A stretch of DNA of 64,000 bases from Magnetovibrio sp. (GCA_028281525.1 JANQJR010000064.1:35506-99505), one strand, 5' to 3'. Positions 25,517 to 36,316 are shown, numbered from the stretch's first letter. Made by a program: numbers and translations. Notes: generated by a model from the letters alone, not told the origin.

Positions 25517-26465
25517 AATCTTGAATGTTGAACCTTCGGGATACGATCCCGATGCCCGGAAGATTCTCGAGTCGCAATTTCAGCTCGATGTAGCAGCGCT
25601 GCCCCGCCATGAGCTTTTGCGCGAAATCAGCAATTACGATGTGCTCATAACGCGACTGGGCCATCAGATCGATGCCGAAATTTTCGCGGCAGCCCCCCGT
25701 CTAAAGGCCATCGCCACGGCGACCACAGGATTGAACCACATCGATCTTGAAGAAGCGCAACGCCGAAAAATTGCCGTGTTATCCCTTAAAGGCGAAACTG
25801 CATTCTTGAAAACCGTGACAGCGACTGCCGAACTGACATGGGGGTTGTTGCTGTCCTTGATCAGGCGGATCCCGAGCGCCCATGCTTCCGTGTGCGAAGA
25901 GACCTGGAACCGTGATTTGTTTTGGGGCAGTGAGCTGCAAGGCAAGACGCTTGGGCTCATTGGACTGGGCCGCCTGGGAGAAATTGTCGCGCAGTACGGT
26001 CTATGCTTCGGTATGGAGGTCATTGCCTTCGATCCGTATGTCACCAACACCAACAAACTGATCCGTCAAACCGGCGACGTTTTCGAATTGATCGAACGCG
26101 CGGAAGCGATATCCCTGCATGTTCCGTTCAGTCCGGAAACGGATAAGATGTTTTCGCGGCGCCACTTCGAACGAATGTCTAAAGATAGCGTGCTTATCAA
26201 CACCTCGCGCGGCGAAATCGTCGATGAGGAAGCTTTGCTGGACGCGCTCAAGAATCAACACATTGGCGGCGCAGCGACCGACGTCATTGCCGACGAGCGT
26301 AATTTCCCATCTCCAGTGTGCGCGGCTTTGATCGACTACGCCCGCACGCATGATAACTTGATTTTCACACCCCACATTGGCGGTGCGACCAAGGACTCGG
26401 TTTCAAAAACAGAAGTTTTCATGGCCAAAAAAATCACAGACTTTTTGTCCGCTATCGAAGCTTAA
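25509..26465 (+). CDS. D-2-hydroxyacid dehydrogenase
   Basis: 318 residues. GLIGLGRLGEIVAQYG binds NAD, NTSRGEIVDEEAL carries the catalytic Arg region, and TPHIGGAT holds the catalytic histidine. This is the phosphoglycerate-dehydrogenase-like fold. The family reduces 2-keto acids or oxidises 2-hydroxy acids. Because it overlaps a CMP-nonulosonate synthetase gene, a nonulosonic-acid or other 2-keto-acid substrate of this pathway is possible, but that is inference. Confidence 0.85.
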   Translation: MFRILNVEPSGYDPDARKILESQFQLDVAALPRHELLREISNYDVLITRLGHQIDAEIFAAAPRLKAIATATTGLNHIDLEEAQRRKIAVLSLKGETAFLKTVTATAELTWGLLLSLIRRIPSAHASVCEETWNRDLFWGSELQGKTLGLIGLGRLGEIVAQYGLCFGMEVIAFDPYVTNTNKLIRQTGDVFELIERAEAISLHVPFSPETDKMFSRRHFERMSKDSVLINTSRGEIVDEEALLDALKNQHIGGAATDVIADERNFPSPVCAALIDYARTHDNLIFTPHIGGATKDSVSKTEVFMAKKITDFLSAIEA

Positions 26466-26539
26466 GCCGTCGCAAGTTCGCTCTCTGAAACAATCGGCAA
26501 CCAATTTACATATCGCAACCACAACTAATCTGAAAACAT

Positions 26540-27520
26540 ATGACTGATCAAATCATTGCCGTTACCGGTGGCGCGGGTCTTATCGGCTCATTTCTCGTGG
26601 ATCAGCTCGTGATCGCAGGCCACCGTATCGTGGTCATCGACGACTTCTCCAAGGGAACCCGTAAAAACCTTTCCAAATCCATCGACAGCATCGAAATCCG
26701 TGAAGGTGATCTTGAAGACGCCACCTTCACCCACGAGGCTCTGGAAGGGTGCAACATCGTGTATCACTTGGCCAGCCGTGCGTATGGCGTCGGTTACGGT
26801 CAAGGGCATCACATGGAAATCATGGCGCATAACGAGCGTATTTCCACGAACTTGATCGAGGCTTTGGAGAAACACCGCCCTGAGCACGTTTTGATCACCA
26901 GTTCCTCTTGCGTCTACGACGACGACGGCCCCGACATGATTCCGGAACTGCCGTTGTTCCTGGACGATCCCGAGCGCGTAAACAAGGGCTATGGTTGGGC
27001 AAAGCGCTTCTTGGAACAAAAGTCCAACCTGCTGGCGGAAGAAACCGGCATTCCCATTACCATTGTACGGCCGTTCAACATCTATGGGGAACGCTACCGC
27101 TGGGTCGGCCAGTATTCCCAAGCCATTCCAATGCTCGTCAAGCGCATATTGGACGGTGAGGATCCTGTCGTGGTATGGGGTAGCGGCAATCAACGGCGCA
27201 GCTACATCCATGCCCACGATTGTGCGCGTATGATGACCGGTTTGACGCAAGCCAAATACACGGCCGGACCGGTCAACATCGGCACCCAAGAGACCATTGC
27301 GGTCAAAGACTTGGTCTTGTTGATTTGCGAAGCGGCGGGCATGAAACCGGAGCTGACGTTTGATTTGACCAAGCCGGAAGGCCGCAGCATCAAGAGTTCG
27401 GACACCTCCCTGTTCGCATCCATCCTGCCGGAATTCGATTTCGAGGTGTCCTTGAAGGACGGCGTCAAACGGATGCTCGACTGGTACGAAACAACTTCTT
27501 TCGACGCAAACGATCAATAA
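26540..27520 (+). CDS. NAD-dependent nucleotide-sugar epimerase/dehydratase
   Basis: 326 residues. Extended SDR: VTGGAGLIGSFLVDQL (NAD site), VYHLASRAYGVGYG, SSSCVYDDDG, and YGWAKRF supplying the YxxxK pair. NIYGERYRW and the late SYIHAHDCARMM match sugar-nucleotide epimerases. Substrate and product cannot be fixed; GDP-mannose-3,5-epimerase-like and UDP-sugar epimerase branches are both possible. A 74-nt spacer separates it from the dehydrogenase. Confidence 0.8.
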   Translation: MTDQIIAVTGGAGLIGSFLVDQLVIAGHRIVVIDDFSKGTRKNLSKSIDSIEIREGDLEDATFTHEALEGCNIVYHLASRAYGVGYGQGHHMEIMAHNERISTNLIEALEKHRPEHVLITSSSCVYDDDGPDMIPELPLFLDDPERVNKGYGWAKRFLEQKSNLLAEETGIPITIVRPFNIYGERYRWVGQYSQAIPMLVKRILDGEDPVVVWGSGNQRRSYIHAHDCARMMTGLTQAKYTAGPVNIGTQETIAVKDLVLLICEAAGMKPELTFDLTKPEGRSIKSSDTSLFASILPEFDFEVSLKDGVKRMLDWYETTSFDANDQ

Positions 27521-27565
27521 CGACAAAAGCCGAGATACAACGATGTCTTTGTCCGGCATGCTGCC

Positions 27566-28750
27566 ATGAACGATTTATACACACAGGTCAAGGAACGCCT
27601 TTCTCCAGGTCCCGCCCGGGTCGTTCTGATGACGAAATCCGGACTTGCCGAACGCATGGGCGACATCGCCGAAGGAGAGGCACCCCGGGATTTCTTCTAT
27701 AATTTTATCGATTTGGTCGAACGGGGTTATGACGCACGAATGCTCAACACCTCCTCGTCCTATACGGGATTGATGGGCAAGATCAGCCGTGCGCGTGAAC
27801 GCGCTTGGGGGCGCCTTAGCGGCATAAGTCAACGCCACCGGTTACTCGACGAAACCCGGTCCACTTGGCAAAACGCGGATGTCATTGTCAGTTTCACGGA
27901 TCATTTTAGTCTGACTCTGGGCGATTATTTTCGCGACAAGGCTCACCGCCCCCACACCGTCGGCGTTTTCCACGGCCTGTGCGATTTCGCACCCCGGCTG
28001 ACTCGTCTAGGTGCGGCTTATGCGGATTCGTATGTGCGCAGGTGCCTTGGGGGGCTGGACTTGGTGTGCTTCATGGGGCCTGCTGACCGGGCTGAATCCC
28101 AGCGGCGTTACGGCCTGACCGATGCGCAAACAGAATTGCTGCTGTTCGGTGTCGATACCGAGTTCTGGCGCAGCGCTCCCACGAATTACACCCGTGAAAC
28201 GACGGACGATCAATTCCAGGTCCTGACCGTCGGCTCCGATCCAAGTCGTGACTTCGAAACGTTGTTGAAAGCCGATGTACCGGGTAAATTGCGCATGGTC
28301 ACCCGCTTGCCCGTCGATCAATGGATCAAAAGTTCCGATGATGTGGAACTGATCCAGGGCAGCTATTGGAATACGCAGCTGACCGACACCGGCTTACGCA
28401 GACTGTATTGGGATACGGATGCCGTGGTTGTGCCACTCAAGGATGTTTACCAACCCACAGGTTACAGCGTCGCCCTGCAGGCCATGGCCTGTGCGAAGCC
28501 AATTGTTCTATCCAACATCATCGGCCTTTGGGCGCCCGATCTGTACGTCGATGGAGAGAATTGCATCCTCGTCCCGCCAGGCGAGCCCAAGGCCCTTTCA
28601 GATGCACTCGAACGCCTGCGTGCCGATGCGAATTTCGCACGCGAGCTTGGGGAGCGCGGTCGGCGCTTCGTGGAGCGGCACTTCACTTTGCGCAACATGA
28701 ATGAAAGCATGCTGGACGCCGTCCAGCGCTTCTCTACGCTCCAAAACTAG
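27566..28750 (+). CDS. GT4-like glycosyltransferase
   Basis: 394 residues. GT-B architecture: CDP/UDP-binding half with TVGSDPSRDF, and the C-terminal YQPTGYSVALQAMACAKPIV in place of the standard EX7E motif (the second Glu is Gln). This substitution is seen in a recognisable subset of GT4-like proteins. It would transfer a hexose-type sugar from a nucleotide donor at the cytoplasmic membrane face. It is followed after 10 nt by another glycosyltransferase gene. Confidence 0.75.
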   Translation: MNDLYTQVKERLSPGPARVVLMTKSGLAERMGDIAEGEAPRDFFYNFIDLVERGYDARMLNTSSSYTGLMGKISRARERAWGRLSGISQRHRLLDETRSTWQNADVIVSFTDHFSLTLGDYFRDKAHRPHTVGVFHGLCDFAPRLTRLGAAYADSYVRRCLGGLDLVCFMGPADRAESQRRYGLTDAQTELLLFGVDTEFWRSAPTNYTRETTDDQFQVLTVGSDPSRDFETLLKADVPGKLRMVTRLPVDQWIKSSDDVELIQGSYWNTQLTDTGLRRLYWDTDAVVVPLKDVYQPTGYSVALQAMACAKPIVLSNIIGLWAPDLYVDGENCILVPPGEPKALSDALERLRADANFARELGERGRRFVERHFTLRNMNESMLDAVQRFSTLQN

Positions 28751-28760
28751 GCTTGCCCCC

Positions 28761-29789
28761 ATGAAGATCGCAATCGGCTTTACCATGCAGGACGGACCTT
28801 ACGGTGGTGGAAACAGCGTAATTCGTTCCATGGCGGAGGCGCTGCCAAAAGCCGGGCATGAAATCGTCTGGACGCTGGATGACGACGACATCGACCTGAT
28901 CGTCCTGGTCGATCCACGCATGCGCAGCCCCAACATCCCCTTTGCCGCCGGAGCCATTTTGCGCTATTTGGCGTTTCGCAATCCGGCAACGCTTGTGGTT
29001 CAGCAAATTCACGATTGCGATGAGCGCAAAAACACCAAATGGATGAACCTGCGTCAACGCATTGCCAATTATGCCGCCGACCACACAGTCTGCGTCGGCA
29101 CATGGATGTTGAAACTGAACGTCGTGCGCACCGAACACCGGAATGCCTATTCAGCGGTTCTCAACGGTGGAGAAACGGCCATATTCAACCGCGAAGAGCA
29201 CGTGCCATGGGATGGAAGCGAACCGCTCAAACTCATCACGCACCATTGGGGCGGCCACTGGATGAAGGGTTTCGACGTATACCAGCACCTGGATCGGTTG
29301 TTGGACGACCCGACATGGCGCGAACGCTTTACGTTCACCTACATCGGAAACGTGCCGGCGGGCTTCGCCTTTAAGAATGTGCGTCATTTACCGCCGATGG
29401 CGGGAAAAGATCTGGCCGATGAACTGCGCGGACACCACGCATACATTACGGCCTCGATCAACGAACCGGCAGGTCTACATCACATCGAAGGCGCATTGTG
29501 CGGACTGCCGATCCTATACCGGGATTCGGGCGCATTGCCGGAATACTGCGAAGGCTATGGCATCGTTTTCGAAGGACAGGACGATATCGAAGAGGCGATC
29601 ATGCATATGCGTCAAGAATATCGCAACTGGTACGATGCGCTCAGCGATTACGACCATACAGAACGCAAAATGGTGGATGCTTACGCCGAGCTGTTCGACA
29701 CGTTACAAAAACGCCGCAACGAAATCGTCAAAAGCCGGCGCATTTGGCGCAATCCATTTCTGTTTCTCGTAAACCAGATTCCTTTTTAA
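28761..29789 (+). CDS. GT4-like glycosyltransferase
   Basis: 342 residues from ATG 28761. It starts MKIAIGFTMQDGPYGGGN, the typical glycine-rich first loop. LITHHWGGHWMKGFDVY and EPAGLHHIEGALCGLPILYR carry the EX7E pair. The upstream in-frame codons lie inside the preceding gene and were not used. Likely a cytoplasmic sugar transferase; donor and acceptor unknown. Confidence 0.8.
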   Translation: MKIAIGFTMQDGPYGGGNSVIRSMAEALPKAGHEIVWTLDDDDIDLIVLVDPRMRSPNIPFAAGAILRYLAFRNPATLVVQQIHDCDERKNTKWMNLRQRIANYAADHTVCVGTWMLKLNVVRTEHRNAYSAVLNGGETAIFNREEHVPWDGSEPLKLITHHWGGHWMKGFDVYQHLDRLLDDPTWRERFTFTYIGNVPAGFAFKNVRHLPPMAGKDLADELRGHHAYITASINEPAGLHHIEGALCGLPILYRDSGALPEYCEGYGIVFEGQDDIEEAIMHMRQEYRNWYDALSDYDHTERKMVDAYAELFDTLQKRRNEIVKSRRIWRNPFLFLVNQIPF

Positions 29790-29810
29790 CTCAGCTGACG
29801 GAACCCGTTC

Positions 29811-30623
29811 ATGCACAAGGACTACATCGCCACACGCGACACGGACGCCCCGGAAGCCGATTTCGTCGAGCAATTTTGGACAGACAACTGGAAAAATTCA
29901 GGTGGCGTCGAAGGTCGCGTCACCAAGTATGTTTCCTCGTTCGACCGCTTCGCGCTGAAGTCCGAATGGCGCATCATGAGACATTTCATGACGCCGCAGT
30001 CCCACTCAAGACTGTTGGATGGTGGATGTGGAACGGGCGAGTGGTGCCGCTATCTGGACGCTCAAGGATATTCGACCCTGGGCCTGGACATCAGCCGGGA
30101 AACCATCGCCAAACTACAAGAGCTTTTTCCAGACGCGGACTTTCGCGCGGGCGATATCCGCGAAACCGGACTGGAGGATGCAAGCTTCGACGCCATGTAT
30201 TCCTGGGGCACCTTCGAGCATTTCGAAATCGGCCTGCAGCCCTGTATCGGCGAAGCTTACCGCCTGCTGCGCCCAGGCGGGATGCTGTTCATCACCGTGC
30301 CGTTCGACAGCATCGGCTTGTCCTTAATCAAGGTCTTCCAGCGCACACCGAAAAAACCGGCGCGCAACCGCAAACGTTTTTATCAATGGCGCCTAACCCG
30401 CGCCGAACTGGCCAACGAGCTGGCTCTTGGCGGCTTCGAAGTGCTGAAACTCAAACCGATCCATAGGCGTCAAAGCATCGTCCGGATTTTGCACCATGGA
30501 TTCGGTGTGGATTACAACAGCCGATTCGCCCGTTTCACCGGCCTGCTCTTAGGACTGGTTTTGCCGCGCAGCTTTTGCGGTCATATGCTTATGGCCGTTG
30601 CGCGAAAACCAGAAAACGGTTGA
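29811..30623 (+). CDS. Class I SAM-dependent methyltransferase
   Basis: 270 residues. LLDGGCGTGEWCRYL is motif I, then GLDISRETI, FDAMYSWGTFEHFE and LLRPGGMLFITVPFD. The tail has basic and hydrophobic helices that may contact the membrane. It lies between two glycosyltransferase genes, so the acceptor is probably a lipid-linked glycan or sugar nucleotide. Confidence 0.8.
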   Translation: MHKDYIATRDTDAPEADFVEQFWTDNWKNSGGVEGRVTKYVSSFDRFALKSEWRIMRHFMTPQSHSRLLDGGCGTGEWCRYLDAQGYSTLGLDISRETIAKLQELFPDADFRAGDIRETGLEDASFDAMYSWGTFEHFEIGLQPCIGEAYRLLRPGGMLFITVPFDSIGLSLIKVFQRTPKKPARNRKRFYQWRLTRAELANELALGGFEVLKLKPIHRRQSIVRILHHGFGVDYNSRFARFTGLLLGLVLPRSFCGHMLMAVARKPENG

Positions 30624-30668
30624 AACCCGGCTTCCATTGAGACACCCATTGGCTATAGAGTAAACGCC

Positions 30669-31625
<957 letters not shown>

Positions 31626-31626
31626 C

Positions 31627-33492
31627 ATGTGCGGCATAGTCGGTTTTTCCGGCACGGGCGGACGTGATGATCTCACGGCCATGACCAATGCCTTATCGCA
31701 CCGCGGACCGGATGCGGAAGGCTACCATGTCGACAAACAATCACGCGTCTATCTGGGTCACCGGCGCCTATCCGTGCGCGACATCGCGGGTGGGCAACAG
31801 CCCATGTGGAACGAAGATCGCAGCGTCTGCGTCGTCTACAACGGCGAAATCTATAATCATGTCGAACTGCGCAAGGAACTCGAGGCGCATGGGCATATCT
31901 TCAGCACCGACCATTCCGATACGGAGGTGCTGGTGCATGGATTCGAGCAATGGGGAAAGGAGCTTCCCCGCCGTCTGAACGGCATGTTCGCTTTCGCCAT
32001 TTTCGAAAGCCGTGACCAAACTCTGTTCCTTGCCCGTGACCGTTTCGGAGAAAAGCCGCTGTATTACGCCAATGCGGGTGGGGCATTTGCGTTCGCGTCG
32101 GAATTGCACGCACTGACACTCCACCCCGCCGTCGGGCGAGAGTACGATCCCGCCGCATTGCAAAAATTTTTCGCTTACGGCTACATCCCCGCCCCCCTGG
32201 CCGCATTCAAGAAAACTTACAAGCTGCCTCATGGTCACCATCTGAGCTTTTCGTGCCGCACCGGGAAGCTCAACGTGGAAAGCTACCATACCTTTCTCAT
32301 CGATCCCGATCCGTCCCTGGAGCGAAGAGATGAAGAAGACTTGGCCATGGAACTTCGCAGTCTCCTGGATCAAGCCGTCCAGCGCCGTCTGGTGAGCGAC
32401 GTTCCGTTAGGCGTATTTCTCAGTGGCGGCATCGACAGCTCCGCAGTGCTGGCATTGACCGCCAACCATCGCGACGCCGAAACCATCGAAGCGTTCACCA
32501 TCGGGTTCAATGAGGCCAGCTTCGACGAATCCCCCCACGCCCGGCGCATGGTGAAACACCTCGGCGTAAAGCAGCATCAGCGGCTTTTGAGCATTGACGA
32601 GGCCCGCGATCAATACGCCCATGTGCTGGCGCGCATGGATGAACCAATGGCCGACCCGTCCGTGCTGCCGACTTACCTTCTGTGTGGGTTGACACGCGAA
32701 CACGTGACTGTGGCCCTGTCAGGTGACGGCGGCGATGAACTGTTCGCGGGTTACGACCCCTTCAAGGCTCTTGGACCTGCCTCTCTCTACCACCGCATGG
32801 TGCCGAGTCCGTTGCACACCCTGTTTCGTGGCGCCGCAGCGTGCATGCCGGTTTCAAACAAGAACATGAGCCTGGAGTTCAAGATCAAACGCACTTTGAT
32901 GGGATTGTCCTACGACCAAGCTTTGTGGAGCCCGGTGTGGATGTCGCTGTGCGAGCCGGATTTCATCGAAGAAATGTTCGCCTCCCCCCTACCCGCAGAG
33001 GAACTCTACAGCGAAGCCCTGACGCTTTGGAATCAGAGCCTTACAGACAATCTCACAGATCGAACCTTGGAGTTTTTCACCAATTTCTACCTGCCCAATG
33101 GCATCCTCACCAAGGTCGACCGCGCATCGATGATGCACAGCCTAGAAACCCGCGCCGTGTTCTTGGATAACGATGTGACGCACTTCGCCCGCCGCCTGCC
33201 TCATCGTTTCAAGTTCCGGAACGGGAAAACCAAATATCTGCTCAAACGGGCCCTGCGGGGCCTGCTTCCCGGCGATATCATCGAGAGACGGAAAAAAGGC
33301 TTCGGAATCCCACTGGCGAAATGGCTACGTGACGTGCCCCCCAAACCGCCTTTGACCCCCATAACCGGCATCGATTCCCGCATCATCGAATCCTGCTGGT
33401 CGGAACATCGCAAAGGAAAGAACGATCACCGGCTTTTATTGTGGGGGTGGCTCTGTGTACAGCACCATCTCGCCGCCCAAAACAGGACTTGA
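31627..33492 (+). CDS. asnB: Asparagine-synthetase-like amidotransferase 2
   Basis: 621 residues from ATG 31627, one base after the preceding stop. Cys2 starts the glutaminase domain (MCGIVGFSG, SHRGPDAEG, YNGEIYNH). The synthetase domain has LSGGIDSSAVLAL and LSGDGGDELFAGYDP, close to canonical AsnB. It could be a true asparagine synthetase, but three further paralogues and the location argue for sugar-carboxylate amidation. It ends head-on against the methyltransferase gene with no intervening base. Confidence 0.85.
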   Translation: MCGIVGFSGTGGRDDLTAMTNALSHRGPDAEGYHVDKQSRVYLGHRRLSVRDIAGGQQPMWNEDRSVCVVYNGEIYNHVELRKELEAHGHIFSTDHSDTEVLVHGFEQWGKELPRRLNGMFAFAIFESRDQTLFLARDRFGEKPLYYANAGGAFAFASELHALTLHPAVGREYDPAALQKFFAYGYIPAPLAAFKKTYKLPHGHHLSFSCRTGKLNVESYHTFLIDPDPSLERRDEEDLAMELRSLLDQAVQRRLVSDVPLGVFLSGGIDSSAVLALTANHRDAETIEAFTIGFNEASFDESPHARRMVKHLGVKQHQRLLSIDEARDQYAHVLARMDEPMADPSVLPTYLLCGLTREHVTVALSGDGGDELFAGYDPFKALGPASLYHRMVPSPLHTLFRGAAACMPVSNKNMSLEFKIKRTLMGLSYDQALWSPVWMSLCEPDFIEEMFASPLPAEELYSEALTLWNQSLTDNLTDRTLEFFTNFYLPNGILTKVDRASMMHSLETRAVFLDNDVTHFARRLPHRFKFRNGKTKYLLKRALRGLLPGDIIERRKKGFGIPLAKWLRDVPPKPPLTPITGIDSRIIESCWSEHRKGKNDHRLLLWGWLCVQHHLAAQNRT

Positions 33493-34482
33493 TTAGGCAG
33501 AGGATTGCGGCTTGCGCGCAGAGCCGACAACGATCAAGCCGTTTCCTGTCATCCCGGGCGCACCTGTAATCAGCCCATCGAGCTTGGTGCTCAAACGCGT
33601 GAGGAACCGAATACCTGGGACAAATCTGAACAAGCGGTTGAAAACCAAGACATCGCTGTTCATGAAAAAGCAAAAGCCGAAAAAGCCGAAAGTCTTCCAT
33701 CCCTCGATCTCGAAACCGTTATGCTGCAACTGAGACATGGTTGACGATTTGCGCAACGGCGCCTCCGTCTCATAATCGAGTGCCGGGGCAAGGCGATAAA
33801 TTATATTGCGAATCCAACGCCATAAGGCAAAATCGTCCACGGGTTCACGAAAAATGAACCGCCCCCCTGGCTTGAGGATACGCATGATCTGGCCGTACAG
33901 GGCTTCACGGTTGTTGACGTGATGAATGCCGCCCAACATAACCACGGTATCGAAACTGTTTTCGGCGATGGGCAGTTTGGTGGCGTCGCCCTGAACAAAC
34001 ACGACGTTTTCCCCATCGAAGGCATCGCGCGCGGCTTCAAGCATCTGTTGTGACACATCGACGCCAACGGCAACGTCGTAACGGCCATTCAGAAGACCGA
34101 TGGCTTCGCCCCGGCCACAACATATCTCTGCCATGCGGCCCAACCCCGCATCACTGATTTCGGCGAAGAGAGCATCATCCAAATATCCCATATATTCCTG
34201 GGTATGGGGGTAGGCGAGGTTCTCAACATACGCCTTGGCGACACGGTCATAATGATTTTGCTGGACTTTCGCATCTTCGGAAATGAACTCGCCGGCAAAC
34301 AAGGGAATGCCGGAATCGCTCACGGGATAACGTTCCTCACCGTCATCCGTGACGAAATCATTTTCTTGGAACAACAAAGGGCGACCGCTCACAGGTGAGC
34401 GTAAAAGCTTCATCAATTCCGTGCTAAAGGGCGCCATCGGGGTGGAAGAGCCCGTTTGCGAAGGGCTGGTAACTTTCATCAC
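33493..34482 (-). CDS. Methyltransferase with Trm112-like N-terminus
   Basis: 329 residues. The first 60 resemble a Trm112-like segment (LLRSPVSGRPLLFQEND, YPVSDSGIPLF), followed by MAEICCGRGEAIGL (motif I), FDTVVMLGGIHHV and ILKPGGRFIFREP. It is the only minus-strand gene between 10 and 51 kb, ending against amidotransferase 2 and divergent from the second radical SAM gene. This isolated inversion suggests a separate insertion or rearrangement. Adjacent Met codons at 34482 and 34479 are equally possible starts. Confidence 0.8.
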   Translation of the reverse strand: MMKVTSPSQTGSSTPMAPFSTELMKLLRSPVSGRPLLFQENDFVTDDGEERYPVSDSGIPLFAGEFISEDAKVQQNHYDRVAKAYVENLAYPHTQEYMGYLDDALFAEISDAGLGRMAEICCGRGEAIGLLNGRYDVAVGVDVSQQMLEAARDAFDGENVVFVQGDATKLPIAENSFDTVVMLGGIHHVNNREALYGQIMRILKPGGRFIFREPVDDFALWRWIRNIIYRLAPALDYETEAPLRKSSTMSQLQHNGFEIEGWKTFGFFGFCFFMNSDVLVFNRLFRFVPGIRFLTRLSTKLDGLITGAPGMTGNGLIVVGSARKPQSSA

Positions 34483-34598
34483 AGCTGAATACCACAGCCA
34501 AAAGCAGAATTCATTAACTATTCAGATGTGAATCGTGTATATCTATCCTTAAGAGTAGTTCCAGTCACTCGGCCCCCAATAAAGTCTCTGAAATAACA
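34483..34598. promoter_or_regulatory. Divergent promoter region
   Basis: 116 nt of AT-rich spacer between the reversed methyltransferase and the plus-strand radical SAM gene. Promoters for both directions are expected here. No confident -35/-10 pair or operator was found. Confidence 0.4.
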
Positions 34599-36278
34599 AT
34601 GGCAATCGCACCGAAAAGCACCGAAAACGCGTCCCCGACGCTTAATGCAAATCGCGACCCAAAGCTACGCCCTCTCATGCGTGAGGTAGGCGCGGTTGAA
34701 GATGCGCCCCGGTTAGCGCGCCCGCTGAATGTCGTCTTACTGCGCGGTCCTATCATTTCCACCACCGGTGCATTGAACAACGAGGCCGTGCCCGCTATCG
34801 GTCTTGCCTATATTGCTGGATATTTACGTGCCCGCGGCATCAATGCGGAAATCATCGACAGTGTCGGCGAAGGGCTCAATCAAGTCTGGCCGCTTGAAGG
34901 TGTCGAAGGGTATCAAGGGCAAGGGCTAAGTTTTGAGGAAACCATAGAACGCATTCCACCAAACGCCGATGTGATCGCCGTGTCCGTTATGTTTTCCGGG
35001 GAATGGCCCGCGCAAAAACGATTTCTTCAGAAGCTCCGCGCCAACTTCCCCAAAGCCACGCTCGTCGCCGGGGGAGAACACATCACCGCACTCACCGAAT
35101 ACAGCCTGCGTGAAGTTCCCGGCCTTGATTATTGTGTACGCGGCGAAGGTGAGAACGCGTTTTTCGAACTGTTATACAACATTGCAGCAGATCAGGACCC
35201 GCGCGAAACGCCATCCGTCGCCTATCTAGACGATCAAGGCATATACAGAGAGTCGACAAACCTCACACGCATCAAAGATATAGACCATATCGCATGGCCA
35301 TATTGGCCCGAAGGATACCTGGAGAACTTCTGGAAACATGGCAAGTCCTATGGCGTGCAAACCGAACGTGACATGCCGCTGATGATTTCTCGTGGTTGCC
35401 CGTTCCAATGTACGTTCTGCTCTAATCCGCGCATGTGGACGACCCGCTATTCGCTTCGTGATGTGGACGACGTCATTGCCGAAATGAAATACTACATAGA
35501 GCGTTTCGGCGTGACGGCATTTCAATTGTACGACCTGACCGCCATCACCAAGAAAGCCTGGGCGGTGGAATTGTGCACACGTATGCTGGACGAAGGCATG
35601 AACGTCAAATGGTCGTTGCCGTCCGGCACCCGAAGCGAAGCCTTGGATGAAGAAGTGTTGTCGCTGCTCAAGAAAACGGGCTGCAACTATCTGGTTTACG
35701 CGCCGGAAAGCGGCTCGGAGCGGATGCTTGCTCACATCAAGAAAAAGATTTCGCTTGATGGCCTGACGGATTCCGCTTTGACGGCAAAGAGGGTCGGTCT
35801 CACTTTGCGGACGAATTTGATCATCGGCTTTCCTGGTGAGCGGCGCCGGGACATGTTCGCAACCATCCGTTATGGATTGTATCTTGCGGCCAAGGGTGTG
35901 GACGAAGTCTCCATCAATATTTTCTCGCCCTACCCCGGCAGCGAATTATTCGACCTGCTATATGACGAAGGACGGGTTGAATTGAGTGAGAAATATTTCC
36001 TGGCTTTGACCTCTCTCAACAGCGACTTCTCGAAATTCAATCCCTTGGCAGTCAACGAAAATGTCGGTCCGCGCGAATTGGCGTTTTACCGAATATTCTT
36101 CATGCTCATGAATTACATTATCGGCTATGTCTTTTATCCAAAACGAGTCATCAGGACCATTAAAAACCTTTGGTTCGGGGGGCAGGCCGCAACCGTTCTC
36201 GAACATCGCCTGAAAGATAGAAACGCAAAAAAGCGTGGAAACAAAAACACAAAGCACAGACAAGAGTTACCGCTTTAA
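34599..36278 (+). CDS. B12-binding radical SAM protein
   Basis: 559 residues. A 40-residue polar lead is followed by a B12-binding-like domain (VPAIGLAYIAGYLRARG, DVIAVSVMF, LVAGGEH). The radical SAM motif is canonical, ISRGCPFQCTFC with C267, C271 and C274. APESGSERMLAHIKKK and LIIGFPGERR are typical of the BchE-type subgroup. The last 100 residues include a hydrophobic stretch (YRIFFMLMNYIIGYVFY) that may attach to the membrane. A role in modifying a lipid-linked or sugar substrate is inferred only. Confidence 0.85.
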   Translation: MAIAPKSTENASPTLNANRDPKLRPLMREVGAVEDAPRLARPLNVVLLRGPIISTTGALNNEAVPAIGLAYIAGYLRARGINAEIIDSVGEGLNQVWPLEGVEGYQGQGLSFEETIERIPPNADVIAVSVMFSGEWPAQKRFLQKLRANFPKATLVAGGEHITALTEYSLREVPGLDYCVRGEGENAFFELLYNIAADQDPRETPSVAYLDDQGIYRESTNLTRIKDIDHIAWPYWPEGYLENFWKHGKSYGVQTERDMPLMISRGCPFQCTFCSNPRMWTTRYSLRDVDDVIAEMKYYIERFGVTAFQLYDLTAITKKAWAVELCTRMLDEGMNVKWSLPSGTRSEALDEEVLSLLKKTGCNYLVYAPESGSERMLAHIKKKISLDGLTDSALTAKRVGLTLRTNLIIGFPGERRRDMFATIRYGLYLAAKGVDEVSINIFSPYPGSELFDLLYDEGRVELSEKYFLALTSLNSDFSKFNPLAVNENVGPRELAFYRIFFMLMNYIIGYVFYPKRVIRTIKNLWFGGQAATVLEHRLKDRNAKKRGNKNTKHRQELPL

Positions 36279-36316
36279 ATATCTGTCATTTGAACTTCGT
36301 GATTTGGATTAGGCCA

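Noticed and set aside
26588..27559. Long minus-strand frame of 323 codons
   Set aside because: It lies wholly antisense to a clear SDR gene and has no recognisable motif; GC-rich codons often leave such open frames.
29498..30466. Plus-strand frame of 322 codons
   Set aside because: Out-of-frame shadow of a GT4 gene and a methyltransferase gene, Arg-rich with no domain.
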